Origin: an uncultured Opitutales bacterium
Lineage (GTDB): Bacteria > Verrucomicrobiota > Verrucomicrobiia > Opitutales > Intestinicryptomonadaceae
DNA: 64,000 nt
Assembly: GCA_934613645.1 (NCBI GenBank)
Contig: CAKTTC010000012.1
Location: 1 to 64,000, forward strand
Direction of reading: 5' to 3'
The position numbers were made by a program, and so were the translations under genes. Numbering within the stretch: the stretch's first letter is position 1; the number at the start of each line of letters is the position of its first letter. Shown piece after piece: positions 53,825 to 62,165 of the stretch. The notes under the pieces are model-generated. The model was not told the origin of the DNA. It worked only from the letters and a program-made list of their open reading frames with translations, and did no database searches.

Positions 53825-54802
53825 ATGAGAAACAAGATGGCATTAGTATTCACTATGTTGTCCTCGGTTTGCGCGGGTAGTCCGGCGGTTTCGCGCGGAT
53901 ACCCCCAAACCGAGATTACAAACGGGCTGCTCGACGCCTCCGTCGCGTCGGATACGGGCAACCCCGCAAACTTCTACCGCGGGCAGCGTTTCGACTGGGC
54001 GGGAATAGTCTATTCACTGCGCTTCAAGGGGCACTCCTACTTCGGCGAATGGTTCGACAACTTCGATCCGAACTTCCACGATACCGTTTGCGGCCCCGCC
54101 GAAGAGTTCACGCAAATAGGCTACGACGACGCCGAAATAGGCGGCGGATTTCTGAAAATCGGCGTGGGCGTTTTGCGGCGTTCGTCCGACAAACCCTACT
54201 CTTTCCGCGACCCATACGAAATTCTGGACGGCGGGAAGTGGAGCGTTCGCTCCTCGAAAAATTCGATAACCTACACGCAGACTCTGCAAAGCGCGCTCGG
54301 CTCATACGTCTACGAAAAGACGCTTGAGCTTGTGGAAAATTCGCCCGTAATGGCAATCCGCCACAGGCTCAAAAACACGGGCAAAAAGGCGATAGACACA
54401 AGCGTCTACTGCCACAATTTCTTCATGCTCGACAACGAGCCCGCGGGCAAAAACATCTCGCTTAAATTCGCCTTCGAACCCAAGGGCGCGGAGCTGCTTT
54501 TGGGCGCGGAGAAGTTTGTGTCGCTCAAGGGGCGAGAGTTTGTCTACAACAAAAATTTCGAAGACGGCGACTTGGCTTTGTATAAAAATTTCGACGGCGA
54601 AAACAAACTGGAGAACTACGATTTCCGCTTGGAAAACGCCAAAACGGGCGCGTCGGTTAGGATAACCTCCGACAGACCGCTTATGAAGGTTACGTTTTGG
54701 TCGTGCAAAAAAACGTATTGCGTGGAGCCTTTCACGCGGATTGTCGTAGAGCCGAATGCGTCGTTTGAGTGGACGAACTTCTACGAGTTCTACGAGAAAT
54801 AA
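53825..54802 (+). CDS. Secreted aldose-epimerase-fold protein
   Basis: The 325-residue product has a weak signal peptide (MRNKMALVFTMLSSVCAG) and a beta-rich galactose mutarotase-like (beta-supersandwich) domain. Recognisable pieces are YEKTLELVENSPVMAIRHRLKNTG, SVYCHNFFMLDN and FEWTNFYEFYE. Candidate catalytic residues are His in SVYCHNF and an acidic residue near the C-terminus, but no complete aldose 1-epimerase signature can be assigned. It sits between the dehydratase (86 bases upstream) and the MFS gene (12 bases downstream). It may open or bind a sugar before transport. Confidence 0.6.
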   Translation: MRNKMALVFTMLSSVCAGSPAVSRGYPQTEITNGLLDASVASDTGNPANFYRGQRFDWAGIVYSLRFKGHSYFGEWFDNFDPNFHDTVCGPAEEFTQIGYDDAEIGGGFLKIGVGVLRRSSDKPYSFRDPYEILDGGKWSVRSSKNSITYTQTLQSALGSYVYEKTLELVENSPVMAIRHRLKNTGKKAIDTSVYCHNFFMLDNEPAGKNISLKFAFEPKGAELLLGAEKFVSLKGREFVYNKNFEDGDLALYKNFDGENKLENYDFRLENAKTGASVRITSDRPLMKVTFWSCKKTYCVEPFTRIVVEPNASFEWTNFYEFYEK

Positions 54803-54814
54803 CTTATCGGGATT

Positions 54815-56044
54815 ATGGGAGAAAAAAAGGGACTGTTTCAATACAAGTGGACATTGGTTGCGGTTCTCTGGTTCGCGTATTTTCTGAATCAGGGAGACAG
54901 GCAGATTTTCAACACGGTCATTCCGCTGCTGAAGGCCGACTTGGGCGTAAGCGACGTGCAGATAGGCAACGTGGTGATGATTTTCACTGCGGTCTACGGC
55001 GTGCTCGTGCCCGTGTCGGGCTTCTTGGGCGACATGTTTTCGCGCAAGTGGATTGTTGTTGTAAGCCTGCTTGTGTTCAGCGTGGGCACGCTTCTTACGG
55101 GGCTTAGCGGCGGTCTTGCAATGCTTATTGTCTACCGCAGTGTGGCTACGGGCGTGGGCGAGGCGTTCTACTATCCCGCGGCGACTTCGCTTTTAAGCCA
55201 GCTTCACACAAACACGCGCGCAACCGCGCTTTCAATCCACCAGACATCGCTGTATGTGGGCATAATAGTAAGCGGCTACGTTTCGGGCTACATAGGCGAA
55301 CACTACGGCTGGCGCGCGGCTTTTTACGCGTTCGGCTTTGTCGGCGTTCTCTGGGCGGCTGCGGCAATGTTCGTTTTGCGCAACACCCCTCCGCCCGCCC
55401 AAAGCGGCGCGTCCCACAGAATAAAATTTTCCGAAATGCTTGCGGCGGTTATGCGCAAAGAGTCTTTCTATCTGCTTTCGCTCGCATTCGCGTGCCAGTG
55501 TTTCGTAAACGTGGGCTACAACACTTGGATGCCCACGTATCTTTACGAAAACTTCGGGCTGTCGCTTTCGTCGGCGGGGCTTAATTCGATGTTGTGGCAC
55601 TTTGCGTTCGCTTTTGTGGGCGTTATGGTTGGCGCGGAAATTTCCGACAAGTATTCCGCGAAGTTCAAAACCTCCAGAATGTGGGTTGAAATAGTCGGGC
55701 TTGCGCTTGCCGTCCCGTTCATTTTCGCGATAGGCTTGACGCGGAATTTCTACGTTTGCTGCGCGGCAATGGCGGGCTTCGGCTTCTTCCGCGGAGTGTA
55801 TGACTCAAACCTCTTCGCCGCGCTTTTCGACGTTGTGAAGCCCCAATACAGGGCGACTGCCTCGGGGCTTTATCTGGCGTTTGCGTTTGTTGTGGGTTCG
55901 CTCGCCCCGCGCGTTCTTGCGCACATCAAGGAGGCTACCGACTTGGCTACAGGCATTGCATCGCTTGGCTGGTTTTTCGCGGCGGGCGCGGTATTTTTGC
56001 TTTTTGCCACACTGTTGTTTTTTAGGAAAAACTACGAATCTTAA
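54815..56044 (+). CDS. MFS transporter for sugar acid, ExuT/spinster-like
   Basis: The 409-residue protein has twelve predicted transmembrane helices. The N-terminal segment FAYFLNQGDRQIFNTVIPLL matches the hexuronate/anion cation symporter branch of the major facilitator superfamily, as does the loop 2-3 motif GFLGDMFSRKW. Its position in the sugar-acid operon, 23 bases before the SDR gene, fits uptake of an aldonate or uronate for the dehydratase. Substrate is inferred from context only. Confidence 0.85.
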   Translation: MGEKKGLFQYKWTLVAVLWFAYFLNQGDRQIFNTVIPLLKADLGVSDVQIGNVVMIFTAVYGVLVPVSGFLGDMFSRKWIVVVSLLVFSVGTLLTGLSGGLAMLIVYRSVATGVGEAFYYPAATSLLSQLHTNTRATALSIHQTSLYVGIIVSGYVSGYIGEHYGWRAAFYAFGFVGVLWAAAAMFVLRNTPPPAQSGASHRIKFSEMLAAVMRKESFYLLSLAFACQCFVNVGYNTWMPTYLYENFGLSLSSAGLNSMLWHFAFAFVGVMVGAEISDKYSAKFKTSRMWVEIVGLALAVPFIFAIGLTRNFYVCCAAMAGFGFFRGVYDSNLFAALFDVVKPQYRATASGLYLAFAFVVGSLAPRVLAHIKEATDLATGIASLGWFFAAGAVFLLFATLLFFRKNYES

Positions 56045-56067
56045 TTTGCTACAACCATTTTTTTATT

Positions 56068-56835
56068 ATGAAAGAGCTGTTTGATTTGAAGGGAAAGACC
56101 GCGCTTGTTACGGGCGGGAGTCAGGGTATCGGCAGGGGGATAGTTCTCGCCCTTGCGGAATTCGGCGCGAACGTCGTCATAAACTACCACTCGGGCGACG
56201 CGGAGGCGTTGTCGGCAAAAGCCGAAGCCGAATCGTTCGGCGTGCGCGCGCTGCTGTGGAAATTCGACCTTTCCGCGTCGGGCGTGAAATCGGCTTGGGA
56301 GAATTTCGCCCTTGAAAACGACTGCCCCGCCGACATTCTCGTAGCCAACGCATCGGTTCAATTCCGCCACGAGTGGGACGAAATCACCGAGGACGAATTC
56401 GCCGTGCAGATGAACGTAAACGTCCGCTCCACGCTCGAGCTTATGCAGGCGGCAGTTCCCCACATGAAGCAGAAACGCTGGGGGCGCATTTTGAACATCG
56501 GCTCCGTTCAGCAGGCTCGATACAACCGCAGCATGGCAATTTACGCGGCGTCGAAATCCGCGCTTGTCAATTTGGTAAAAAACGTAGCCGCGCGCGTTGC
56601 GCCGTTCGGCATAACCGTAAACAACCTCGCCCCGGGGGTATTTGCAACAACCCGCAACCGCGAGGTTTTAGCGGACGCCGAATTCAGGAAAAACATTGAG
56701 GCCAAAATTCCGCTCGGCTTTGTTGCCGAGCCGCGCGACTGTGCGGGAACGGCTCTGCTGCTTTGTTCCGACGCGGGGCGATACATCACGGGCGCGGATT
56801 TCTTCGTCGACGGCGGTTTCAGCTTATACATTTAA
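56068..56835 (+). CDS. SDR-family oxidoreductase
   Basis: The 255-residue protein is a classical short-chain dehydrogenase. NAD(P) binding shows in TALVTGGSQGIGRGIV (residues 11-26), the NAxxx region appears as LVANASVQF, the catalytic Ser/Tyr/Lys are in IGSVQQAR and YAASKSALVN, and the C-terminus ends DGGFSLYI. In this operon it could oxidise a 2-keto-3-deoxy sugar acid or a related hydroxyl. The RraA-like aldolase starts 19 bases after it. Confidence 0.9.
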   Translation: MKELFDLKGKTALVTGGSQGIGRGIVLALAEFGANVVINYHSGDAEALSAKAEAESFGVRALLWKFDLSASGVKSAWENFALENDCPADILVANASVQFRHEWDEITEDEFAVQMNVNVRSTLELMQAAVPHMKQKRWGRILNIGSVQQARYNRSMAIYAASKSALVNLVKNVAARVAPFGITVNNLAPGVFATTRNREVLADAEFRKNIEAKIPLGFVAEPRDCAGTALLLCSDAGRYITGADFFVDGGFSLYI

Positions 56836-56854
56836 ACATCAAAAACAATCAAAT

Positions 56855-57598
56855 ATGAGTATAGAACAGTATAAAAAAGAAGTGGGAATGATGAACTTGG
56901 AAAAGTTGATTGAATCCCGCGAATACGTTTCAAAAAAGGAGTTCCCCGTTTCCGACGGCGAAATTCTTTCGCGCTTCGAGCAGCTCTACACGGGCGCGAT
57001 AAGCGACGTTCTGCGCGAATTTTGTCTGCTCAATCAGGCGTTGCCGTGGCACATCAAGCCCCTGCGCGAATACAGGTCGGTTGCGGGGTTTGCGTTCACG
57101 GTAAAAAGCGCGCCCAACGTAATGATTAAGGGCGAGATGGATTTCAGAACCAAGATGCTCGACGAGCTTGGCGAAAACCACTTCGTTGTTTGGGACACCT
57201 CAAACGACGAGGAAGCCACTCTCTGGGGCGGCGTTATGACTGCCACTGCCAAGGGCAAAAAGGTAAAGGCTGCGTGCATTGACGGCGGCATACGCGACAC
57301 CCACCAGATTCTCGAAGCCGACTTCCCCATCTTCTACAAATACAGAATTTCCAACGGAAGTCTTGGGCGTTGTTTAATAACCCACTACCAAGTTCCGATT
57401 CTCATCGGCAAGGTCGTAATCCGCCCCGGCGACATTGTAATAGGCGACATTGACGGCGTGATTGTAGTCCCCCGCGACATCGCCTACGACGTTCTAATTC
57501 GCGCCGAGGAAATCAAAGCCAACGAAAAAAAGATTTTCAGCTGGGTTCACTCGGGGCAGACAATCAAGGAAATCAAGGAAAAAGGCGGCTACTTCTAA
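56855..57598 (+). CDS. RraA-like aldolase family protein
   Basis: The 247-residue protein matches the RraA/HMG-aldolase fold. It contains YTGAISDVLREF, a central WGGVMTATAKGKKVKAACIDGGIRDTHQI (the DGGxRD motif holds the active-site Arg and Asp), and the metal-region PGDIVIGDIDGVIVVPRD. Members include 4-hydroxy-4-methyl-2-oxoglutarate aldolase and oxaloacetate decarboxylase, and many sugar-acid operons have one that cleaves keto acids to pyruvate. The start is the ATG giving MSIEQYKKEVGMM. It closes the operon that begins with the dehydratase. Confidence 0.87.
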   Translation: MSIEQYKKEVGMMNLEKLIESREYVSKKEFPVSDGEILSRFEQLYTGAISDVLREFCLLNQALPWHIKPLREYRSVAGFAFTVKSAPNVMIKGEMDFRTKMLDELGENHFVVWDTSNDEEATLWGGVMTATAKGKKVKAACIDGGIRDTHQILEADFPIFYKYRISNGSLGRCLITHYQVPILIGKVVIRPGDIVIGDIDGVIVVPRDIAYDVLIRAEEIKANEKKIFSWVHSGQTIKEIKEKGGYF

Positions 57599-57615
57599 AT
57601 TTTTTATTTTTTCAG

Positions 57616-57863
57616 AAGGGGCGGCAATCGGCGTAGCCGATATGCCTTTGACTTTTAGTTTAAGTTTATTTTTCCGAAAGCGACGGGGGTTGGCGGTAGC
57701 CAATCCCCCTTTGTTCGTTGGTTAAAGTTATCATTAAATGCGGGGGATAGGCGGCAGCCTATTCCCCCTTTATTTTTTGTTTAAAGTTTGTGTTTTTTTA
57801 TTTTCCGAAAGCGGCGGCGGTTGAATTAAATTCAACGCGTCTTTGTTTTTTAGTTAAAGTTTT
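57616..57863 (+). repeat. Four hairpin-repeat units with divergent stems
   Basis: Units lie at 57616-57667, 57675-57729, 57737-57788 and 57806-57863. Their stems are atcggc/gccgat, ggggttggc/gccaatccc, ggggataggc/gcctattcccc and gttgaatt/aattcaac. All end in a ctttg (or cctttat) followed by gttaaagtt or a close variant. Stem sequences differ almost completely, yet pairing is maintained. Confidence 0.88.
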
Positions 57864-58328
57864 TTACACTTCCTAAAGCGTCGGTGGGCAGGTTTGTTTG
57901 CGTTTTTTTATATTTCCCAAAAAGGAATCAGAAAAATGTTGACAATTCGGGCGGGGGTGCTTGCTTTGCTTACTGACAATTTTCAAGAAACGGAAGTTGG
58001 TTAAATTCCAACGCGGACGCGCCGCCGTAAGATTCGACGCTTCGCCCAAAAATGCCACTGGTTTAAACAATCGGGAAGGCGGGCGGGGTAGGGATACAAG
58101 CCGGAAGACGTCTTGAAAATCCATATCGGTTGTTTCGCGAAAACCCGCTGTATGTTTCGTTGCGTCGGTTGCGGCGCGGTGTGTTTACACGGATTCCCGC
58201 GAAATTCCCGCTGTGGAAAAAATGTTCGCGAGAAGTATGCTTTGTTCGGCGTTGCGTATTTATAAACGGCTGTCGTCGGGCGTGTTCCTTGCGGGCATTG
58301 AATTTCAATCAAAAGCAAAGGAATACAA
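57864..58328. other. Intergenic region, no gene supported
   Basis: No gene is seen between the repeat array and the first PEP-CTERM gene. A frame on the plus strand runs through 58130-58320, but it joins out-of-frame upstream DNA to the PEP-CTERM gene. A TTGACA at 57939-57944 may be a promoter. Confidence 0.35.
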
Positions 58329-59176
58329 ATGAAATACACAAAAGCATTATTAACAGCGTGCAAGCAGTCGCGACTGCTTGCGCATCGTTCGCGGCAACTC
58401 TTGACAAACACGGCGAAGACATTTCGCGTGAAGGTTATCAATGGTCGACAAAGGCTACTGACTTCATAGGCTCTAACTTCAGCGACTGTTCCGCCGTTTA
58501 CACAACGTTCAAATCTGGCGCAGACTACACGGACGCGACGTTTGCAAGATCCAATTTGCAGGGCGCGAATTTCGGGTATAAATCCACTACTTCGAACACC
58601 GACTTTACCTCCGCCGACCTCAGAAAGGCGGAGAAACTCGACACTTCCGGCTGCATTTTCAAGAACACCATTATGGTTGACGGCAGCGTTTCGAATTTTG
58701 AAATGGATTCGTCCGACGATATTTTCGTAGTCTACAATTCAAAAGGTGTCGATATTCTTCTGGACGCGCAAAGCTACTCGGTTTCGGGGGGCGCAACTTT
58801 CCTTTTCAGGCTCTCCGAAGCGGTTTCGCAGGACGACCCGTGGGGCTTCGGTTCTATTGTCGGTCAGGAGGGCACAAGCCTTGCGTTCGGCGCGGGCAGC
58901 AAGCTGATTTTCGATTTCGGCGCGAAAGACGCCTCCATTGACGAAGCCTACACTCTCTTCGAAAACATTGCCCTCAGCGGCACTGAAAACGTCTCCGTTT
59001 CGTTTATTTCGAACGGCTCGGCGGTAGAAGGCAACTTCTCGCTGAATTCCGACGGCACTGCGACGCGTTCGGCAGTCCCCGAGCCCTCCACATACGCCGC
59101 AATATTCGGCTTGGTTGCGCTGGCGTTCTCTCGGCGGGCGGATTTTCCCGAAAACAAACACAAACCTAAACTATAA
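58329..59176 (+). pseudogene. PEP-CTERM pentapeptide-repeat protein, frameshift in signal peptide
   Basis: ATG at 58329 begins MKYTKALLTA, the start of a signal peptide like that of the next gene. The continuation (VATACASFAATLDK, with a cleavage site after SFA) is in another frame from about 58345. One base gained or lost between 58340 and 58355 would join them. The mature part has pentapeptide-like A(D/N)LxxA repeats (SNLQGANF, FTSADLRKAEKL) at about residues 55-95, then a beta-rich region. The C-terminal sorting tail is VPEPSTYAAIFGLVALAFSRR, extended by 14 residues that the paralogue lacks. As read, the secretion signal is lost. Confidence 0.65.
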
Positions 59177-59187
59177 CACACCATATT

Positions 59188-60897
59188 ATGAAATATCTAT
59201 TGACAATATGCGCTCTGGCGGCGGCTGCAACGTCGTTCGCGGAAGTTGACTACTACTTCAAGACCGTGAAGTCGGATTCGGTAAACTTCACAGACTCCCA
59301 GTGGGACTCCACCGACTTCACCTCGTCTACGTTCTCCTTTGCCACGGCGAAGAACGTAGTGTTTTCGTCGGAATCCGCCGCGCGCGATTTCTCCGATACT
59401 CGCTTTGAATCGGCAACGCTCGACGGCGCGGACTTTTCGTTCGCCAACCTCACAAACGCGTATTTCGCGGGTGCTACGCTCACCGACGTTAAGTTCGACA
59501 ACGCCGTAATCAACGGCGCAAGCTTCTTCAAGAACACGACCTTCACGCGCGCGCAACTCGAATCCACAGCCAGCTGGAAGTCGGGCGATTTGCGCGGGGT
59601 TTCGTTCTCCAAAACAACGCTTTCGGGCTGGGACTTTTCGGGCAAGACGCTTTCGGGCGCGTATTTCACTTCGGCAAAACTTTACGGCACGAACTTCACG
59701 AACGCCGACATTCGCGGCGCGAACCTCGATTCCGTAACGTCGTGGGGCTTCACGCGCGACCAGTTCGAATCTACCGCCAGCTGGAAAAACGGCGCGCTTG
59801 CGGGCGTCAATTTGGAGGGCAACTCCATGGAGGGTTGGAACTTCTCCAATGCCGATTTGACAAACGCCTCGTTCAAGCGTTCCACTTTGGCCGACGCAAA
59901 CTTCGAAGGCGCGGTAATCAAGGGCGCGAACTTCGCGTATACAACCGACAAGGGCTTCACGCGCGAGCAGTTCGAATCGACCGCCAGCTGGAAGTCGGGC
60001 GAACTCTACAACGTCAACTTCGACGGCAACACGCTTTCGGGCTGGAACTTCGTTTCCAAGAACCTCTACGGTGCAAGATTCTCGGGCGCGACAATCTCGT
60101 CTTCCGATTTTTCGAACTCGATTATGACCAAAACCCAGTTCGGTTCGGCGAAAATTGAGGGCGCGTCTTTCGCGAATGCGGAGCTTAAAAACGCGTCGTT
60201 TAACTACGCCACAATCAAGAACACGAGCTTCAAAAACGCCCTCGTCCGCGACACGTCGTTTACGAGCGCGTATTTGGAAAACGTCGATTTCAGCTTCGCC
60301 GATATGCGCGGAACTTGGGACGTTAACCTTGAGTCGGCGACCCTCAAGAATACAATTCTCAAAAACGGCAAAGTCTACGGCGGTTCGCTGCAGATGGGCG
60401 AAGGCGACTTCCTGACAATCCGCCCGCACGGCGTATACTCCGTAACCGTTACGGAAGACAGCGACATCGGCGCGGGAATGCTCATCTACAAGGACATTTC
60501 GCTCGCCTCCAGCCACGCCGAACTTTTGGCCGACGGCGCAATCATAGACATTGCCGAAGCGGCGATTAACGTTTTCTTCGACGCCACCGAAACCGATTTC
60601 GTGGGCGAATACACGCTGATGGCGGCGTTGAACGGCGGCAAGATAGACTTCGGCGCGTTCACGTCGGATTCGCTCGAAATCTTCCTCGCAAACGGCGACA
60701 TTTTCGCGGGCGAGTGGAGCTTGGAGCTTACCGACAACGCGCTGATTCTGAAGGTAATCTCCGCAACGCAGGAAAACCTCGATACGGCTTTGACACTGCG
60801 CAAGGCGGCTCTCACGGCCGTTCCCGAACCCGCCACCTATGCGGCAATCCTCGGCGGTTTGGCTATTGCTTTTGCGTTTATGCGTCGTCGTCGTTAA
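59188..60897 (+). CDS. PEP-CTERM pentapeptide-repeat protein with 65-residue modules
   Basis: The 569-residue exported protein has a signal peptide (MKYLLTICALAAAATSFA) and the PEP-CTERM tail VPEPATYAAILGGLAIAFAFMRRRR, which directs sorting by the exosortase system. The bulk is pentapeptide-repeat sequence, A(N/D)FxxA-type, forming a right-handed beta-helix. Superimposed on it are three long modules with a conserved FTR(E/D)QFESTASWKSG core at about residues 118, 189 and 259. The last 180 residues form a beta-rich domain (SVTVTEDSDIGAGM). It follows its frameshifted paralogue by 11 bases, so the pair are probably co-transcribed. Likely a cell-surface or matrix component. Confidence 0.85.
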   Translation: MKYLLTICALAAAATSFAEVDYYFKTVKSDSVNFTDSQWDSTDFTSSTFSFATAKNVVFSSESAARDFSDTRFESATLDGADFSFANLTNAYFAGATLTDVKFDNAVINGASFFKNTTFTRAQLESTASWKSGDLRGVSFSKTTLSGWDFSGKTLSGAYFTSAKLYGTNFTNADIRGANLDSVTSWGFTRDQFESTASWKNGALAGVNLEGNSMEGWNFSNADLTNASFKRSTLADANFEGAVIKGANFAYTTDKGFTREQFESTASWKSGELYNVNFDGNTLSGWNFVSKNLYGARFSGATISSSDFSNSIMTKTQFGSAKIEGASFANAELKNASFNYATIKNTSFKNALVRDTSFTSAYLENVDFSFADMRGTWDVNLESATLKNTILKNGKVYGGSLQMGEGDFLTIRPHGVYSVTVTEDSDIGAGMLIYKDISLASSHAELLADGAIIDIAEAAINVFFDATETDFVGEYTLMAALNGGKIDFGAFTSDSLEIFLANGDIFAGEWSLELTDNALILKVISATQENLDTALTLRKAALTAVPEPATYAAILGGLAIAFAFMRRRR

Positions 60898-60901
60898 TCG
60901 G

Positions 60902-61163
60902 AAAGACCGCGCGGATACGCCAGTATACCGCGCGCCCTTTCCTCAACTCCTCCTTGCCTAATTCGCAAAATCAATGAGCCAAACAGGCAAGTAGGGGTCG
61001 TTCATCTTCTTTTAGCCTTCGTTAAGCGTCGCCGATAGGCATAGTCTATGCGGCTCTGACAAGAATTAAAGAGTTGGGTTAAAATTACAAAGACCATGCG
61101 GATACGTTAAGTATACCGCGCGTCATTTTCTCAACTCCTCCTTGCCTAATTAGCAAAATCAAT
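60902..61163 (+). repeat. Pair of 74-bp direct repeats
   Basis: Copies at 60902-60975 and 61089-61163 share aaagacc..gcggatacg, agtataccgcgcg, tcaactcctccttgcctaatt and gcaaaatcaat with about ten mismatches or gaps. They contain no open frame. Confidence 0.8.
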
Positions 61164-61173
61164 TTTTTTACAC

Positions 61174-61226
61174 TTCCTAAAGTGGCGCGAATTGAACTCT
61201 GTTCAACATCGCTTTAACTAAAATTA
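61174..61226 (+). repeat. Hairpin-repeat unit downstream of PEP-CTERM genes
   Basis: The unit has cctaaagtggcgcg, the stem attgaac/gttcaac and the tail ctttaact..ttaaag, and it lies just before the terminator. The stem matches the unit at 48336-48395 and differs from those at 22921. Confidence 0.75.
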
Positions 61227-61242
61227 AAGATTTGATATAAAA

Positions 61243-61276
61243 GAAAAGCCTTTCGGAATCCCGAAAGGCTTTTTTG
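61243..61276. terminator. Bidirectional terminator
   Basis: aaaagcctttcgg (from 61243) pairs with ccgaaaggctttt around a four-base loop, with T runs on both sides. It separates the PEP-CTERM genes from the convergent SDR gene. Confidence 0.85.
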
Positions 61277-61320
61277 TTTTTGCATTTCCAACGCGGCGTT
61301 TTTATGCCGACGCAGGAAAA

Positions 61321-62067
61321 CTACGGGGCGTATGTCATGCCGCCGTTGATGTTGATTGTTTCGCCCGTAACGTAGCCGTTGTGCAGCGCGAAAATCACGC
61401 CGTCGGCTACTTCGTCGCAAGTGCCCGCGCGGCGGAGGGGAATCATGCTCATTTCAAGCTCGTAGCGTTCGGGAATTATGCGCTTTTGCAAATTCTCCGT
61501 GGCAATCATTCCGGGGGCGAGCGTGTTGGCGGTAATTCCGTGCGGCGCGCCCCTGAGCGCGAACGAACGCGTCAGCGCATGCAGCCCCAGATTGCCCGCC
61601 GTGTATGCTACCATGCTCGGCTCTGCGGGATAATGCGCGCGCGCCGAAGAGACGTTTATTATTCTTCCCCAGCCTTTCGGTTCGGCATATTTGAAGAATT
61701 CAAGCCCGCACAAATACGGCGCGCGAAGCTTTACGGCAATGTTTTTGTCCCACCATTCGGCCTCCGATTCGTCGGGGCGGCGCGACATCGGGTCTACGCG
61801 CGCGTTGTTTACAAGCACGTCAACGCCGCCGTAAAGTTCGTTAAGCTCGGCGAACATTTTTACAATGGCGTCGGGGTTCGAAATATCGCAGACATACGCC
61901 GCGCCGTCTCCGCCCGCAGCCTTGATTTCGTCAACAACAGCCTGCGCGCGCTCGACGTTGCTGTGGCAGTTTACAACAACAAAACAGCCCTCCGCAGCGA
62001 GACGTTTGGCTATGACCTTCCCGAGCCCCTGCGAAGAACCCGTTACCAATGCAACTTTTTTGTCCAT
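61321..62067 (-). CDS. SDR-family oxidoreductase (3-ketoacyl-ACP reductase-like)
   Basis: The 248-residue protein starts MDKKVALVTGSSQGLGKVIA (NAD(P)-binding GxxxGxG). It has DVLVNNARVDP, the catalytic VSSARAHYP with Ser, YTAGNLGLHALTRS with Tyr (a Gly replaces the usual Lys-preceding Ser at YTAGNLG, so the Tyr-x-x-x-Lys is altered to YTAGN), and a C-terminal MTYAP. The family's catalytic Lys therefore appears absent, which may alter activity. The gene is divergent from the AraC regulator with a 74-base gap, suggesting that the regulator controls it. Confidence 0.85.
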   Translation of the reverse strand: MDKKVALVTGSSQGLGKVIAKRLAAEGCFVVVNCHSNVERAQAVVDEIKAAGGDGAAYVCDISNPDAIVKMFAELNELYGGVDVLVNNARVDPMSRRPDESEAEWWDKNIAVKLRAPYLCGLEFFKYAEPKGWGRIINVSSARAHYPAEPSMVAYTAGNLGLHALTRSFALRGAPHGITANTLAPGMIATENLQKRIIPERYELEMSMIPLRRAGTCDEVADGVIFALHNGYVTGETININGGMTYAP

Positions 62068-62165
62068 AAAAACTCCTTTTGTTTAACCTTTTGCGTTGTG
62101 TAGATTATAAAAATACTTGACCGCTTTTCCAGCTTTAAATAATGATATGTTTTAAAAGAAATGAT

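Larger units (their letters stand above)
60898..61320. other. Repeat-bearing intergenic region after PEP-CTERM genes
   Basis: No gene is supported. It holds two 74-75-bp direct repeats (60902-60975 and 61089-61163), a diverged hairpin unit near 61026-61080, a further unit at 61174-61226 and a terminator at 61243-61276. Confidence 0.6.
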
